A DNA stretch of 64,000 nt from Acidimicrobiia bacterium (GTDB lineage: Bacteria > Actinomycetota > Acidimicrobiia > IMCC26256 > JAGNEX01): the NCBI GenBank assembly GCA_020637365.1, contig JACJWE010000001.1, positions 1,394,001 to 1,458,000 of the forward strand, given 5' to 3'. This document shows, in pieces, positions 46,268 through 55,113 of the stretch. Positions within the stretch are counted from its first letter, which is position 1, and each line of letters opens with the position of its first letter. Position numbers and translations under genes: made by a program. The notes under the pieces are model-generated. The model was given only the letters and a program-made list of their open reading frames with translations. It searched no databases and was not told the origin of the DNA.

Positions 46268-47812
46268 CTATGTGGACGGCGTCTGTTCTGGCAGTTGAGC
46301 TTCTGGCAGGTGAGCTTGGGTTTGTATTTGGGACGTTCCTGCTTCGGTAGCGACCCTCGCGTCGGTGTCGACCAACCAGGTGTCTTTGGATCCGCCGCCT
46401 TGGGACGAGTTCACGACCAGCGATCGCTCGACCATCGCCACGCGGGTCAGCCCGCCGCACGCAACGTAGGTCTCAGCCCCCTGCAAGGTGAACGAGCGGA
46501 GGTCGACATGTCGCGGCTGCAACACGCCATCGCACAGGGTGGGCACCGTCGACAGTGATATCACGGGTTGAGCAACAAAATTTCGCGGGTTTGCTTCGAT
46601 CGCGGCGGCTGTTTCGGCCAGGACATCCTGCGTCGCCGACGGGCCGATCACGATGCCGTACCCCCCGGACTCGTTGGCGGGTTTGACCACCAAGTCATCC
46701 AGATGAGACAGCACGAAGTCTCGGTGGTCATCGTCCACACATCGGTATGTCGGGACGTTCTCTATCAGGGGTTCTTGGTTGAGGTAGTAGCGGATCATGT
46801 CGGGTACGTAGGAGTAGACGACCTTGTCATCAGCGACTCCGGTACCCGGAGCATTCGCCAACGCCAGGTTGCCCGCACGCCACGCGCTCATGAGCCCGGG
46901 TGCGCCGAGGAGCGAATCAGGGTTGAAGACCATTGGGTCGAGGAAGCGATCATCGACACGGCGGTACAACACGTCGACGCGGACGGGGCCCTCGATCGTG
47001 CGCAGATATGCGACGTCGTCTTCGACGAAGAGATCGCGCCCTTCGACGAGTTCGATGCCCATCTGCCGAGCCAAGAACGAGTGTTCAAAATATGCCGAGT
47101 TATAGATACCTGGGGTGAGAACCGCAACGACCGGATTCGGGCGCGAGCCCAGCGAACTCAACATTCGCAGGAGGCGGTCGGGATACGCATCGACGGGCAA
47201 GATCGACTGCGCCGCAAACAGTTCAGCGAAAACCTTCTTGGTGATCATCCGATTTTCGATCATGTACGACACGCCCGAGGGCACACGAAGGTTGTCTTCG
47301 AGGACGTACAGGGTGCCGTCGCTGCCCCGCACCAAGTCGCTGCCACAAATGTGTGCCCAGACCCCGTGTATGGGTTCAATACCTTGACATTCGGGCAGGT
47401 AGCCGGGTGACTCCTCAACCAGGCTTGTTGGCACGATGCCGTCCTTGATGATCTTGCGATCTCCATACACATCGCCGATGAAATGATTGAGTGCGCTGAG
47501 ACGCTGAACCAAACCGGCCTCGGTGCGGTCCCACTCATGGCGGTCGATGACTCGCGGCACGATGTCGAAGGGCCACGAACGATCGATCCCCTGACCCTGG
47601 GAATAGACGGTAAATGTGATGCCCGCCGTTTCGATACCTCGTTCCGCCGCATCTTGTCGGGCGCGCAGTTCCTCGGGCGAGATGGACTCCAAATGGCGTA
47701 CGAGCGCGGTGGCTGCGGGTCGCGGCTGACCATCGGCCTGGATCAGCTCGTCATAGGTTTCGAGGTTGCGGTAGCTAGCAAAGGTCACTGGGAGAGGCTC
47801 GCGCGAGGCCAT
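46268..47812 (-). CDS. Circularly permuted ATP-grasp type 2 protein (free-standing)
   Basis: A 514-aa amidoligase-like protein. The motifs ECQGIEPIHGVWAHICGSDL, then LYVLEDNLRVPSGVSYMIEN (acidic residues at about 172-174) and VLTPGIYNSAYFEHSFLARQ are complete, as are PANESGGYGIVIG and GGGSKDTWLVD. The start at 47812 has GGTGG upstream; an in-frame ATG 63 bp earlier is possible. This is the first gene of the five-gene minus-strand cluster. Its complete nucleotide-binding residues make it the best candidate for the active ligase. Confidence 0.93.
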   Translation of the reverse strand: MASREPLPVTFASYRNLETYDELIQADGQPRPAATALVRHLESISPEELRARQDAAERGIETAGITFTVYSQGQGIDRSWPFDIVPRVIDRHEWDRTEAGLVQRLSALNHFIGDVYGDRKIIKDGIVPTSLVEESPGYLPECQGIEPIHGVWAHICGSDLVRGSDGTLYVLEDNLRVPSGVSYMIENRMITKKVFAELFAAQSILPVDAYPDRLLRMLSSLGSRPNPVVAVLTPGIYNSAYFEHSFLARQMGIELVEGRDLFVEDDVAYLRTIEGPVRVDVLYRRVDDRFLDPMVFNPDSLLGAPGLMSAWRAGNLALANAPGTGVADDKVVYSYVPDMIRYYLNQEPLIENVPTYRCVDDDHRDFVLSHLDDLVVKPANESGGYGIVIGPSATQDVLAETAAAIEANPRNFVAQPVISLSTVPTLCDGVLQPRHVDLRSFTLQGAETYVACGGLTRVAMVERSLVVNSSQGGGSKDTWLVDTDARVATEAGTSQIQTQAHLPEAQLPEQTPST

Positions 47813-48092
47813 GAATCCACCGTTCCGCTCAGGTTTCGGGTGTGTGAACGAGGGCACACGCTCAAACTCTGACATGTGGGCGCACACAGGTCGACCGCCT
47901 CGAACCGGAGGGCGATGTCGGGCCGATTCGAACGGCGAGGCAAGGACAGCCGCCAAGCGGTGGGCCTATGGGGTGACGCTCACTCCAAGGCGAGAGCTGC
48001 CGACGGTGCAGAATGCCACCGACACCACGCGGCGTCGTCGCCCTGCATTGAGGACGGCGTCGACCATGAAATCCACCATTTTGGAGGTTGAG

Positions 48093-49457
48093 GTGCGAAG
48101 AGCTCGTCAGGCAGTCCAGTACCCCCCAACACCCCACCAGATATCTGGGACCGCGCATCATCTTCTGGCGTTCGCGACGGCGGCTCTGTTGCTGTTCGCG
48201 AGCTGTTCGAATGGCGACGATGCCGCTAGCGAGGACACGTCGACATCGACTCAGAGCGCGAGTTCATCGTCTGACTCAGAGGGCGACACCGCTGATAATC
48301 AGGCGACAGATCCGCTGGCCGCCGGGAACGAAACCGATCCCTGGACCAAGGTCTACTGCTCGACGCTCCAAGAACTCGCCAGTGCGGAGACGACCGATCA
48401 GTCCGACGCGCAACTCCCCCAGATGATCATCGATTCACTCGCCGCCGCAGACGACGCAGAAGGCAAACCGGACCGCGCTCATGCCGATGCGGTCGCCGTG
48501 CTGCGCGCCGACGTTTCAGATGCAGATATCGACCCGTCGACGCTGGGCCTCCGGCCCTTCTCGCTCTGCTACCAGTCGGTTGTGGGCAACGCGGCTCGCT
48601 ACACCCTCGACGACGCCGACGCGGGCTTCACCGTTTGTCGCACCCTCGACGTCGATCTGATGTTCAAGTTCGTACCGAGCGGCCAGATCCCGCCGAGCGG
48701 CGCGGGCACGGTGTCGTTGTGGAGCGACGGCCCGCATGAGGATCCGATCGGCGGGACCGCCGTGCAGATACAGGGCCCCGACCCGGCTTTTGCCGATCTG
48801 AGCGGAGAACTCAACCCGAGCGTCGAGGTGACGGCCGGGCTTCACGATGATGCGTGGGACGTCATCGCCACCGTTGGCTCCACGGCGGGGAGTACGACGA
48901 CAACGCTGCTTGGCGAACTGCCTCCTGACGGCGGTATCCAGTTTGCGGTGACAGTCGTCGGCACCGATAGGGCAACCGCGGCGTCGATCGGTGAGTCTCT
49001 TCAAGTCGTTGACGGCGTGGTCCGTCCAGGCGACGAAACGTTTACCGAGATCGTCCCTGCGTTCGATACCGCAGATCTGTCCATTGGTGCGTGGATGTTC
49101 GAAGTCACCGACGACGACGGCAACGTCACGATGGTCACGCCGTCCCCTGTCACACCTGCCGACATGGCGGTGTTGATGGACTTTTCAGAAGTCGCGGGCG
49201 GTGTCGACCCCTCGAGCAAGTTTGAACAGATCACGGTTGGAGGCAAGGACGCGCTGTTCGGTTCGGACCCGGAATCGGCGGGTCTGTTCACCGATGTTTC
49301 CGGCGCCACCCTGCAACTCCTGACCCTGGATAGCGATGCTGCGTATCGCGACGTCTTGGTCAAACTGGCCGAGAACCTCCGAGCCGCAACGCCCGCTGAG
49401 TGGATCGCCGAACTCGATGCGGATCCCACCTGTGATCTGCCAGCGAGCGGGAACTAG
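48093..49457 (+). CDS. Lipoprotein of unknown function, paralogue of the gene at 36844
   Basis: A putative lipoprotein of 454 aa: hydrophobic LLAFATAALLLFASC with lipobox Cys38, an Asp/Ser/Thr-rich linker, then a globular part that aligns with the protein at 36844 (see there). It is divergent from the amidoligase cluster. The GTG at 48093 is preferred because GGAGG lies five bases upstream; an ATG nine codons earlier (48066) would be an alternative. The function is unknown; extracytoplasmic location is inferred from the lipobox. Confidence 0.75.
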   Translation: MRRARQAVQYPPTPHQISGTAHHLLAFATAALLLFASCSNGDDAASEDTSTSTQSASSSSDSEGDTADNQATDPLAAGNETDPWTKVYCSTLQELASAETTDQSDAQLPQMIIDSLAAADDAEGKPDRAHADAVAVLRADVSDADIDPSTLGLRPFSLCYQSVVGNAARYTLDDADAGFTVCRTLDVDLMFKFVPSGQIPPSGAGTVSLWSDGPHEDPIGGTAVQIQGPDPAFADLSGELNPSVEVTAGLHDDAWDVIATVGSTAGSTTTTLLGELPPDGGIQFAVTVVGTDRATAASIGESLQVVDGVVRPGDETFTEIVPAFDTADLSIGAWMFEVTDDDGNVTMVTPSPVTPADMAVLMDFSEVAGGVDPSSKFEQITVGGKDALFGSDPESAGLFTDVSGATLQLLTLDSDAAYRDVLVKLAENLRAATPAEWIAELDADPTCDLPASGN

Positions 49458-49788
49458 GTCACCGCTCTACACCGTCCTCTCGCGACATGACCCCCCGGCA
49501 CTTACGAAGCACCCGCATCGTCACCAGCCTCCGCCGACCACCCTCGCCAACCACCCTCGCCAACGAGCTCCCGACCGGACCACGACCCCGTGAGCTGCGT
49601 GCACCAACTCTCGTGCTCGTGAGTCGCCAGCGCGACCGGTGTCGGCCGTCGTCGGGCTTCGAGCAGCGTTCATGCCGGTAGGACGCTTACCGACAAGTGG
49701 CAGCGAGAAAGCCTGAATGCATCACTCTCGCGCAATACATGGTTCCATTTGGTTGCTAGTACTATGCATCACGTATTACTGTGCCTAG
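49458..49788. other. Intergenic region upstream of padR
   Basis: No gene is supported here. A 13-bp unit CCACCCTCGCCAA occurs twice in tandem (49538-49563). The last 80 bp are AT-richer and should hold the padR promoter; TGCATCAC occurs twice there (49719 and 49766), a possible site for PadR autoregulation. Confidence 0.5.
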
Positions 49789-50124
49789 ATGGATACAAGC
49801 CAACTCCTCAAAGGAGTCCTCGACCTTGCCGTGATGGGAACCGTCATCGAAGCGGACGGTTACGGCTACGACATCGTTCGCCGACTGCGAGATGCCGGAC
49901 TGAGCGACGTGGGCGATGCCTCGGTCTACGGAACACTTCGACGCCTGTTCAAGGCCGGCTTCTTGACCTCCTACGTCCAACCCTCCGAAGAAGGTCCGCA
50001 CCGCAAGTACTACGGGGCCAACGAGCGCGGTCGCGAGTGGTTTGCATCATCGTCTGTGGTCTACGAGGACTTCACCTCGTGCATGAACATGCTGATCGAG
50101 AAGGGACGGGTATGCCTCTCATGA
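49789..50124 (+). CDS. PadR family transcriptional regulator
   Basis: An 111-aa winged-helix regulator. It opens QLLKGVLDLAVMGTVIEADGYGYDIVRRL, followed by SVYGTLRRLFKAGFLTSYVQ and the wing PHRKYYGANERG, all PadR-typical. It lacks a long C-terminal effector domain, as in PadR subfamily 2. The stop overlaps the start of the HAAS-like gene (ATGA), the standard pairing of a PadR regulator with its membrane partner. It probably represses its own operon. Confidence 0.95.
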   Translation: MDTSQLLKGVLDLAVMGTVIEADGYGYDIVRRLRDAGLSDVGDASVYGTLRRLFKAGFLTSYVQPSEEGPHRKYYGANERGREWFASSSVVYEDFTSCMNMLIEKGRVCLS

Positions 50125-50465
50125 GCGCCGACACCACCAACGAACTAACCGCGAGCGTCGACGATGCAAACGACTACCTCCAACTCGAACCGGAGGCACG
50201 CGCCTATTACGACGCCGTCGCCGCACGCCTGACCAACATCGACCCCAGCGAACGTCATGAGCTATTGAGCGATCTCGCTGAACACCTCACCGAGTTATCC
50301 GGTGAGCCGGGGATCGATCTGACCTCGGCCACCACATTCGATCCCCTTGAGGAGCCCAACGGCGCCGACGGAATCGGCTTCACCGAGAGCACCATCAGCG
50401 ATCCGACCAACGATGTCAGCACCCAGACGACGATGGCCGAGTTTGATCCCGCCACCGATGGGTGA
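50121..50465 (+). CDS. HAAS-domain-like protein, partner of PadR
   Basis: A 114-aa acidic protein translated from the ATGA overlap with padR. The segment YYDAVAARLTNIDPSERHELLSDLAEHLTEL fits the HAAS/DUF1700 helical signature that sits beside PadR genes. In most such pairs this domain is followed by several membrane segments; here the rest is acidic and Thr-rich with no membrane segment, so the gene may be shortened or cut off by an indel. No continuation with membrane segments was found in the other frames. Confidence 0.65.
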   Translation: MSADTTNELTASVDDANDYLQLEPEARAYYDAVAARLTNIDPSERHELLSDLAEHLTELSGEPGIDLTSATTFDPLEEPNGADGIGFTESTISDPTNDVSTQTTMAEFDPATDG

Positions 50466-50643
50466 CCCTCACCGACGCTGGCGACAACGACCGAAACCCA
50501 CGACCCGACCACCGGCGCTTGACCGCGCACCCTCCCCCGCGCAAGACACCGCCAACTTTCCTAAGAGCCAATTCTCTATCTCTAAGATCATCACTTATAG
50601 TTCCTGTTGACCCCACAATGGGATCGACACAAAGGAACAAGTG

Positions 50644-52248
50644 ATGAATAAGCAACGACGCCTATCGCTGTTCGCGATTCTTCTGTTGATCACAGCTGCA
50701 ATCACTGCATGCTCTGATGTCAATAAAGATGCCGCCGAGAATGGTGACGGCAAAGAGAACGACTCCTCGAGCGAGGTTGCGACCGCGGTCGATTCGATCA
50801 TCCCCGACCTCACGCCGGTCGCCGATCTCGAACAAGCCCCCTCGTCGGACGTCCATGCGACCTATGCCCCCGAGGTCCCGCCGCCTTCGGGCGATCGGGA
50901 CCAGCAGACCTTTGAGATCGAACTTGAAATCGTCGAAGGGCAATGCCAGATCGATCCAGCGAACGAGGTCACAACCGATATCTGGGGTTTCCGACTCGCG
51001 GGTGATGACGATGTGATCTGCGGGTCGCCTGGACCTGTTTTGCGAGGTCGCGTCGGCGACGTCGCCCAGATCACGGTCACCAACCCCGACACCAACACCA
51101 TGGCGCATAACGTCGACTTTCACGCCGTCACCGGCCAGGGTGGCGGCGCCGCAGCGACCACGGTGATCCCAGGTGAAACGGCCTCGATCGAAGCACGGCT
51201 CCTCTACCCTGGGGCCTTCATGTACCACTGCGCGTTCGGCGACGTACCCGAACACATCGTCAGGGGCATGTCCGGCATGTTCATCGTCGACCCCGAGTCC
51301 CCGCTCGGTGACGTCGATCACGAATGGGCCGTTATGCAAAACGAGTGGTACGTCTCGGAACCCGACGCCGACGGTGTTGCGCCCCTGGACCGAGAGGCAC
51401 TTCTTGCTGAAGAGCCCCGCTATATCACCTTTAACGGACGCACCGATGCGCTAACCGATGACAACGCTCTTGAGATGAAAGTCGGTGAGCGCTCCCGAAT
51501 TTATATGGTTAATGAGGGCTTGAACCTGGCATCAAACTTTCACCCGATCGGTTCACAGTGGGATGTCGTGTACCCCGAAGCCGCGACGTATTCCACCAAC
51601 CGCGTGATCAGGGGATCACAGTCAACCCTGGTGGTCGCTGGTGGAGGGACGGTCGTCGAGATGGTGGCATACGTTCCCAGCACGGTGCTCCTCGTCGACC
51701 ACGCCTTGGTGCGGACTTTCTACAAGGGGGCGATGGGGCAAGTGGTCATCACCGGCGACGAAGATCCTGAAATCTTCGTCGGCCACCCCGTCGACGGTTC
51801 CGAGGGCGAATCGATGACCCATGAGGGCGCGAGCTCGACAACCTCTATCGGCGATGCGTCAACCACGACGGCGGTCGGTGCTTCAACGACCGTTGATGGC
51901 CAAGCGACCACGACGTCCCAAGCCGATGATGCCTCAACGCCGTCGGCGAATGCTTCGGTGTCGATTCCGCTGGATGCGTGGCTACCCGACAACGCCGAGA
52001 AGGCCTACCTGCCGATGAATATCGAGGTAGGCGTGGGCACCGAAGTCACGTGGACCAACGATGACAGCCTCGTACACACGGTGACCTCGGGTGAGTCAGA
52101 TGGACGGGTTGGCGAACCCGACGGCCTGTTCGATTCCGGCAACGTCGATCCCGGTGGCACGTTCAGCTACACCTTCGACGAACCCGGAACCTACGCGTAT
52201 TACTGCGTCCCCCACCCATGGATGAAAGCAACGGTCACGGTCAAGTAA
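50644..52248 (+). CDS. nirK: NirK-like multicopper lipoprotein with extra C-terminal cupredoxin domain
   Basis: A 534-aa exported copper protein with lipobox ITAC (Cys23). Residues about 90-375 form two cupredoxin domains as in copper nitrite reductase (nitrite to NO). Type 1 copper ligands are His155, Cys196, His204 and Met209 (HNVDFH, YHCAF, EHIVRGM); type 2 ligands are His160, His195 and His353 (VDHALV); the catalytic pair is Asp158 and His300 (SNFHPIG). After a Thr/Ser-rich linker (about 385-435) comes a third, plastocyanin-like domain with His478, Cys521, His524 and Met527 (YYCVPHPWM), probably the electron entry. The start is ATG at 50644, with GGAA upstream. A convergent terminator follows. 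Confidence 0.85.
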   Translation: MNKQRRLSLFAILLLITAAITACSDVNKDAAENGDGKENDSSSEVATAVDSIIPDLTPVADLEQAPSSDVHATYAPEVPPPSGDRDQQTFEIELEIVEGQCQIDPANEVTTDIWGFRLAGDDDVICGSPGPVLRGRVGDVAQITVTNPDTNTMAHNVDFHAVTGQGGGAAATTVIPGETASIEARLLYPGAFMYHCAFGDVPEHIVRGMSGMFIVDPESPLGDVDHEWAVMQNEWYVSEPDADGVAPLDREALLAEEPRYITFNGRTDALTDDNALEMKVGERSRIYMVNEGLNLASNFHPIGSQWDVVYPEAATYSTNRVIRGSQSTLVVAGGGTVVEMVAYVPSTVLLVDHALVRTFYKGAMGQVVITGDEDPEIFVGHPVDGSEGESMTHEGASSTTSIGDASTTTAVGASTTVDGQATTTSQADDASTPSANASVSIPLDAWLPDNAEKAYLPMNIEVGVGTEVTWTNDDSLVHTVTSGESDGRVGEPDGLFDSGNVDPGGTFSYTFDEPGTYAYYCVPHPWMKATVTVK

Positions 52249-52337
52249 CGCCGGATGCCCCCGCCGAGCGGCACCCCCGTTTCGTCGCCCGGCGGATGCG
52301 GCAGCATTCCTCTGGGCGACCGGCGTACTGACCGATC

Positions 52338-52372
52338 GGTCCGGGCGGACCAGGAAACTGACCGCCCGGACC
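52338..52372. terminator. Bidirectional hairpin between nirK and imuB
   Basis: GGTCCGGGCGG (52338-52348) and CCGCCCGGACC (52362-52372) are perfect 11-bp arms with a 13-bp loop, in the gap between convergent genes. There is no T tract, so it may need a factor or may only protect 3' ends. Confidence 0.6.
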
Positions 52373-52506
52373 GCACCCAGCAACCTTTGATCCGTCCGGT
52401 AAAGGTCGTCGGCATCATCGCACCCGAAACAGGCACCCTGGCCGACAGCGCCTTTGATGCCCTGGGATAGCTTCACCCCGGGGATGGCTGCACCCCTGGG
52501 AAGGCT

Positions 52507-54213
52507 TTAGTCGTAGAGGGCTTCGATTCCGGCTCGGCCTGATTGCAGGGCCACCACACATGCCGTCGTCGAACCATCGGCGTGTTCGATCAGGAGTTGC
52601 CAACGCGCAGCCCTGGAGTGCGTCGCTGGATCCCACCAACGGACATCAGCCGTCCAGGGACCAGCCCAGCCGATCACCCGTCCTCCGCCGAAAGCCAAAA
52701 GCTCGCTTTCGACCCGGGTGGGTACGCCCGAAGCTTCACCACGGCCGGAGACCGAAATGTTCCTCCCCGTCTCGTCGAACAAGGACGCTGGCACCGCCGG
52801 TGAACACACCAACGCCGGGGCCGGAGCTGGTAGCGAACCAGGCCAGGGGGCGCCATTTAAGGGACGTTCCGGACGGAGTTGGTCCCCCCATGGAGTCCAA
52901 TGCACCCGCTCGGCAGGGGTTCTGCCCCCTTGGAGCGAACCGGTCATCACCGACCCGTGGCCGAGGCGATGCTGAACACGATTCAATACCTGGGCCGCTG
53001 AGTCGTCAGCTCGAGGATTGGAACCCCATAACCCCAAGGCCTTGGCCTTGCGCCGGGTGAGGTCTTCGGGAACGATGCGCAGACACGTCAACGGACCGTC
53101 CAACCCCGAAGGACCCGAGCTCATAGATCCATCCTCGTCGCGCGTACCGCCGGACCGCGATGAGCGTGAGCGGGAACTTCTCGGGAGCGAACCCGCCGTG
53201 CGGATCGGGCTGGTCATCCACCCTTCGAGTTGCCAACGGATCCGTTGGGCGATCCCTTTGGCGTCGAGCGTTCCGTCATATCGCCATTGGCGACTGCGGA
53301 CCGCACCTGATGGCGTCTCGACTTCGATCCGGATAGCGGTGCATGAAAGCCCCTGCTTATCGAGACGCCCAAGCACCTCTTCGGCCATCTGTTTGCCGAT
53401 GAACATCGCCGTATCGACCCGATCGACGGGTTCTTCGAAACGATGACTGACGACCAGGTCGACGGGGACAGAAACCGTAGCGACCAGCCGGTCAGAGGCG
53501 CCCGAAGCAATATCATGTGCCCGTTCAGCGCGCTGACCGAACCGCTCTGAGACCGATTGCCGAGGCAAACTCGCCAGATCACCCAGCGTACGAACGCCCA
53601 AACGAATGAAGAGTTCGGCCGTGCTGGCCTCCAGGACGTCTGAACGCACCAACACCCCAACCGGCCACGTCGAGAGGAAGGCGACGGTTCTGCCGACATC
53701 GACGATCGCAGCCGATGTGGATGTCGCCCGTCGGGCAGCGAGATAGGCGGCATAACGCCGTGCTGCCACCCCGACCCGGACCTCGGTCAGGCGTAACGGT
53801 CCAAGTGGTGTCTGCAACTGAGCGAGCTGTTCCAACAGGTGTTCGGTGACCGCCTCTTCCCCACCGAAATACCTGCTAGGTCCCCGCATGGGAAAGTCAC
53901 ACAGCCCCGGTCGGTGCACGTGTAACGAGGTTGCAACCTCTTCGACCGAACGCAGGACATGTTCAAACACCCGCGCTTCGGCAGCTTCATCTCGTTCGAG
54001 AAGGACAGCCTCGGGGCAGCGCATCTCAACCTCTCGACGACGGTGTCCAGCCTTAACCCCTTTACGTCGTGCGGTTTCACATGGGGCCAGAGCGACCCCC
54101 CGTTCCATCACGACGATCGGCTCGATCGTGACCTCGTGAGACAAAAACCGCTGCACGACCACCGGCCAGTCAGGCAGCCACACACCCCGTCCGCTCCTCT
54201 TGTTCTGCTTCAT
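52507..54213 (-). CDS. imuB: ImuB-type Y-family polymerase homologue (mutasome scaffold)
   Basis: A 568-aa protein of the ImuB family, a catalytically dead Y-family polymerase that bridges DnaE2, ImuA' and the sliding clamp. It starts GVWLPDWPVVVQRF, then VVMERGVALAPCETARRKGVKAG, LSTWPVGVLVR, FIRLGVRTLGDLASLP and the little-finger region EVLGRLDKQGLSC. The Y-family catalytic acidic residues are not in place (PDWPV replaces DxDxF), typical of ImuB. A candidate clamp-binding site is KALGLWG. It is 65 bp downstream of imuA' on the same strand, almost certainly co-transcribed and SOS-controlled. Confidence 0.92.
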   Translation of the reverse strand: MKQNKRSGRGVWLPDWPVVVQRFLSHEVTIEPIVVMERGVALAPCETARRKGVKAGHRRREVEMRCPEAVLLERDEAAEARVFEHVLRSVEEVATSLHVHRPGLCDFPMRGPSRYFGGEEAVTEHLLEQLAQLQTPLGPLRLTEVRVGVAARRYAAYLAARRATSTSAAIVDVGRTVAFLSTWPVGVLVRSDVLEASTAELFIRLGVRTLGDLASLPRQSVSERFGQRAERAHDIASGASDRLVATVSVPVDLVVSHRFEEPVDRVDTAMFIGKQMAEEVLGRLDKQGLSCTAIRIEVETPSGAVRSRQWRYDGTLDAKGIAQRIRWQLEGWMTSPIRTAGSLPRSSRSRSSRSGGTRDEDGSMSSGPSGLDGPLTCLRIVPEDLTRRKAKALGLWGSNPRADDSAAQVLNRVQHRLGHGSVMTGSLQGGRTPAERVHWTPWGDQLRPERPLNGAPWPGSLPAPAPALVCSPAVPASLFDETGRNISVSGRGEASGVPTRVESELLAFGGGRVIGWAGPWTADVRWWDPATHSRAARWQLLIEHADGSTTACVVALQSGRAGIEALYD

Positions 54214-54278
54214 ACGAACTGGAACCGACGAGTGCAGAGGTCACCGACAGCGCTTCGGTGAGTTCAAGAGGTGGGCGA

Positions 54279-55112
54279 TCAGGACGCATGAGCAAGGATG
54301 AAGTTTTCGGAGCGGCGATTCCGCGCAGTGACTTCGACGCTGAGCGCCCGTTCACGCAACAACCCCGTACCGGGACCCAGCCCCTCCCACATCGACTGCG
54401 ATGCCGTGAGGGTCAGCCCAACCCGCCCGGTCCAGCCCTCGTCGACGACCAGAATCGACTTGTGTTCACGAACCCGGCTCTCCACGCGTCGGATCACCGA
54501 TGGTGAAACATCGGTCGGCACCGGGGCGATCACCATGGTGATACCAGAACAGATCGTGTCGACAACCGCTGGCCATGACAAGGATGTGACATGACGGACC
54601 AGCGCCACCCTGTCGAGTTCGACGCCCGCCTCAGCGGCCGCGACCCAACCCCAGTGAGGCATTGCATCAACGGTGTGCGCCCTGTTCTGTCCTGCGCCAG
54701 CACGGGCTCGGGCACTCCGCCCGCCACCCGCAGAAGATCCCAATCCAGAAAAGCCGAACCGAGGTCGGTAACCATCCATCTGCGGTGTACCCGTCCGTCG
54801 CGCACCGGTCTCAGGCGTACGGGCGTGGAGGTCACCGGCGTGGGGGGTACCTAGACAGTCGGTATCGACGATGGCGACCCATTCCTGTTGAGCGGTAATC
54901 GCTCGCGCCAATGTCCACAACAATGAGATTCGACCTGCGCCGGTCTGTCCAAGGACCTGGACAACGCTGCCGCGCTCCAGGAACTGTTGACGTTCACCGA
55001 AGTCAACCGGTATGACCGACCGATCGAGCTGATCGGCCGACACCAACGAAGATGCCAGTTGCCGTCGAAGCTCTACAAGTGCTATCGCATGCCCATCCAC
55101 GAGACGGAGCAT
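54279..55112 (-). CDS. imuA': ImuA'-like RecA-fold mutasome accessory protein
   Basis: A RecA-fold protein of about 277 aa, the usual partner of ImuB. After LVELRRQLAS comes a degenerate Walker A, VLGQTGAGRISLLWTLARA (Lys replaced by Arg), then WVAIVDTDCLG (Walker-B-like) and ILVVDEGWTGRVGLTL. The frame is open to 55217, but a LexA box lies at 55114-55127, so translation should begin after it: at the ATG at 55112 or the GTG at 55100, probably from a leaderless mRNA. Between about 54,835 and 54,690 another frame (LGSAFLDWDLLRVAGGVPEP) has more coding-like third positions, so two compensating indels may be hidden here. Confidence 0.8.
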   Translation of the reverse strand: MLRLVDGHAIALVELRRQLASSLVSADQLDRSVIPVDFGERQQFLERGSVVQVLGQTGAGRISLLWTLARAITAQQEWVAIVDTDCLGTPHAGDLHARTPETGARRTGTPQMDGYRPRFGFSGLGSSAGGGRSARARAGAGQNRAHTVDAMPHWGWVAAAEAGVELDRVALVRHVTSLSWPAVVDTICSGITMVIAPVPTDVSPSVIRRVESRVREHKSILVVDEGWTGRVGLTLTASQSMWEGLGPGTGLLRERALSVEVTARNRRSENFILAHAS

Positions 55113-55113
55113 A

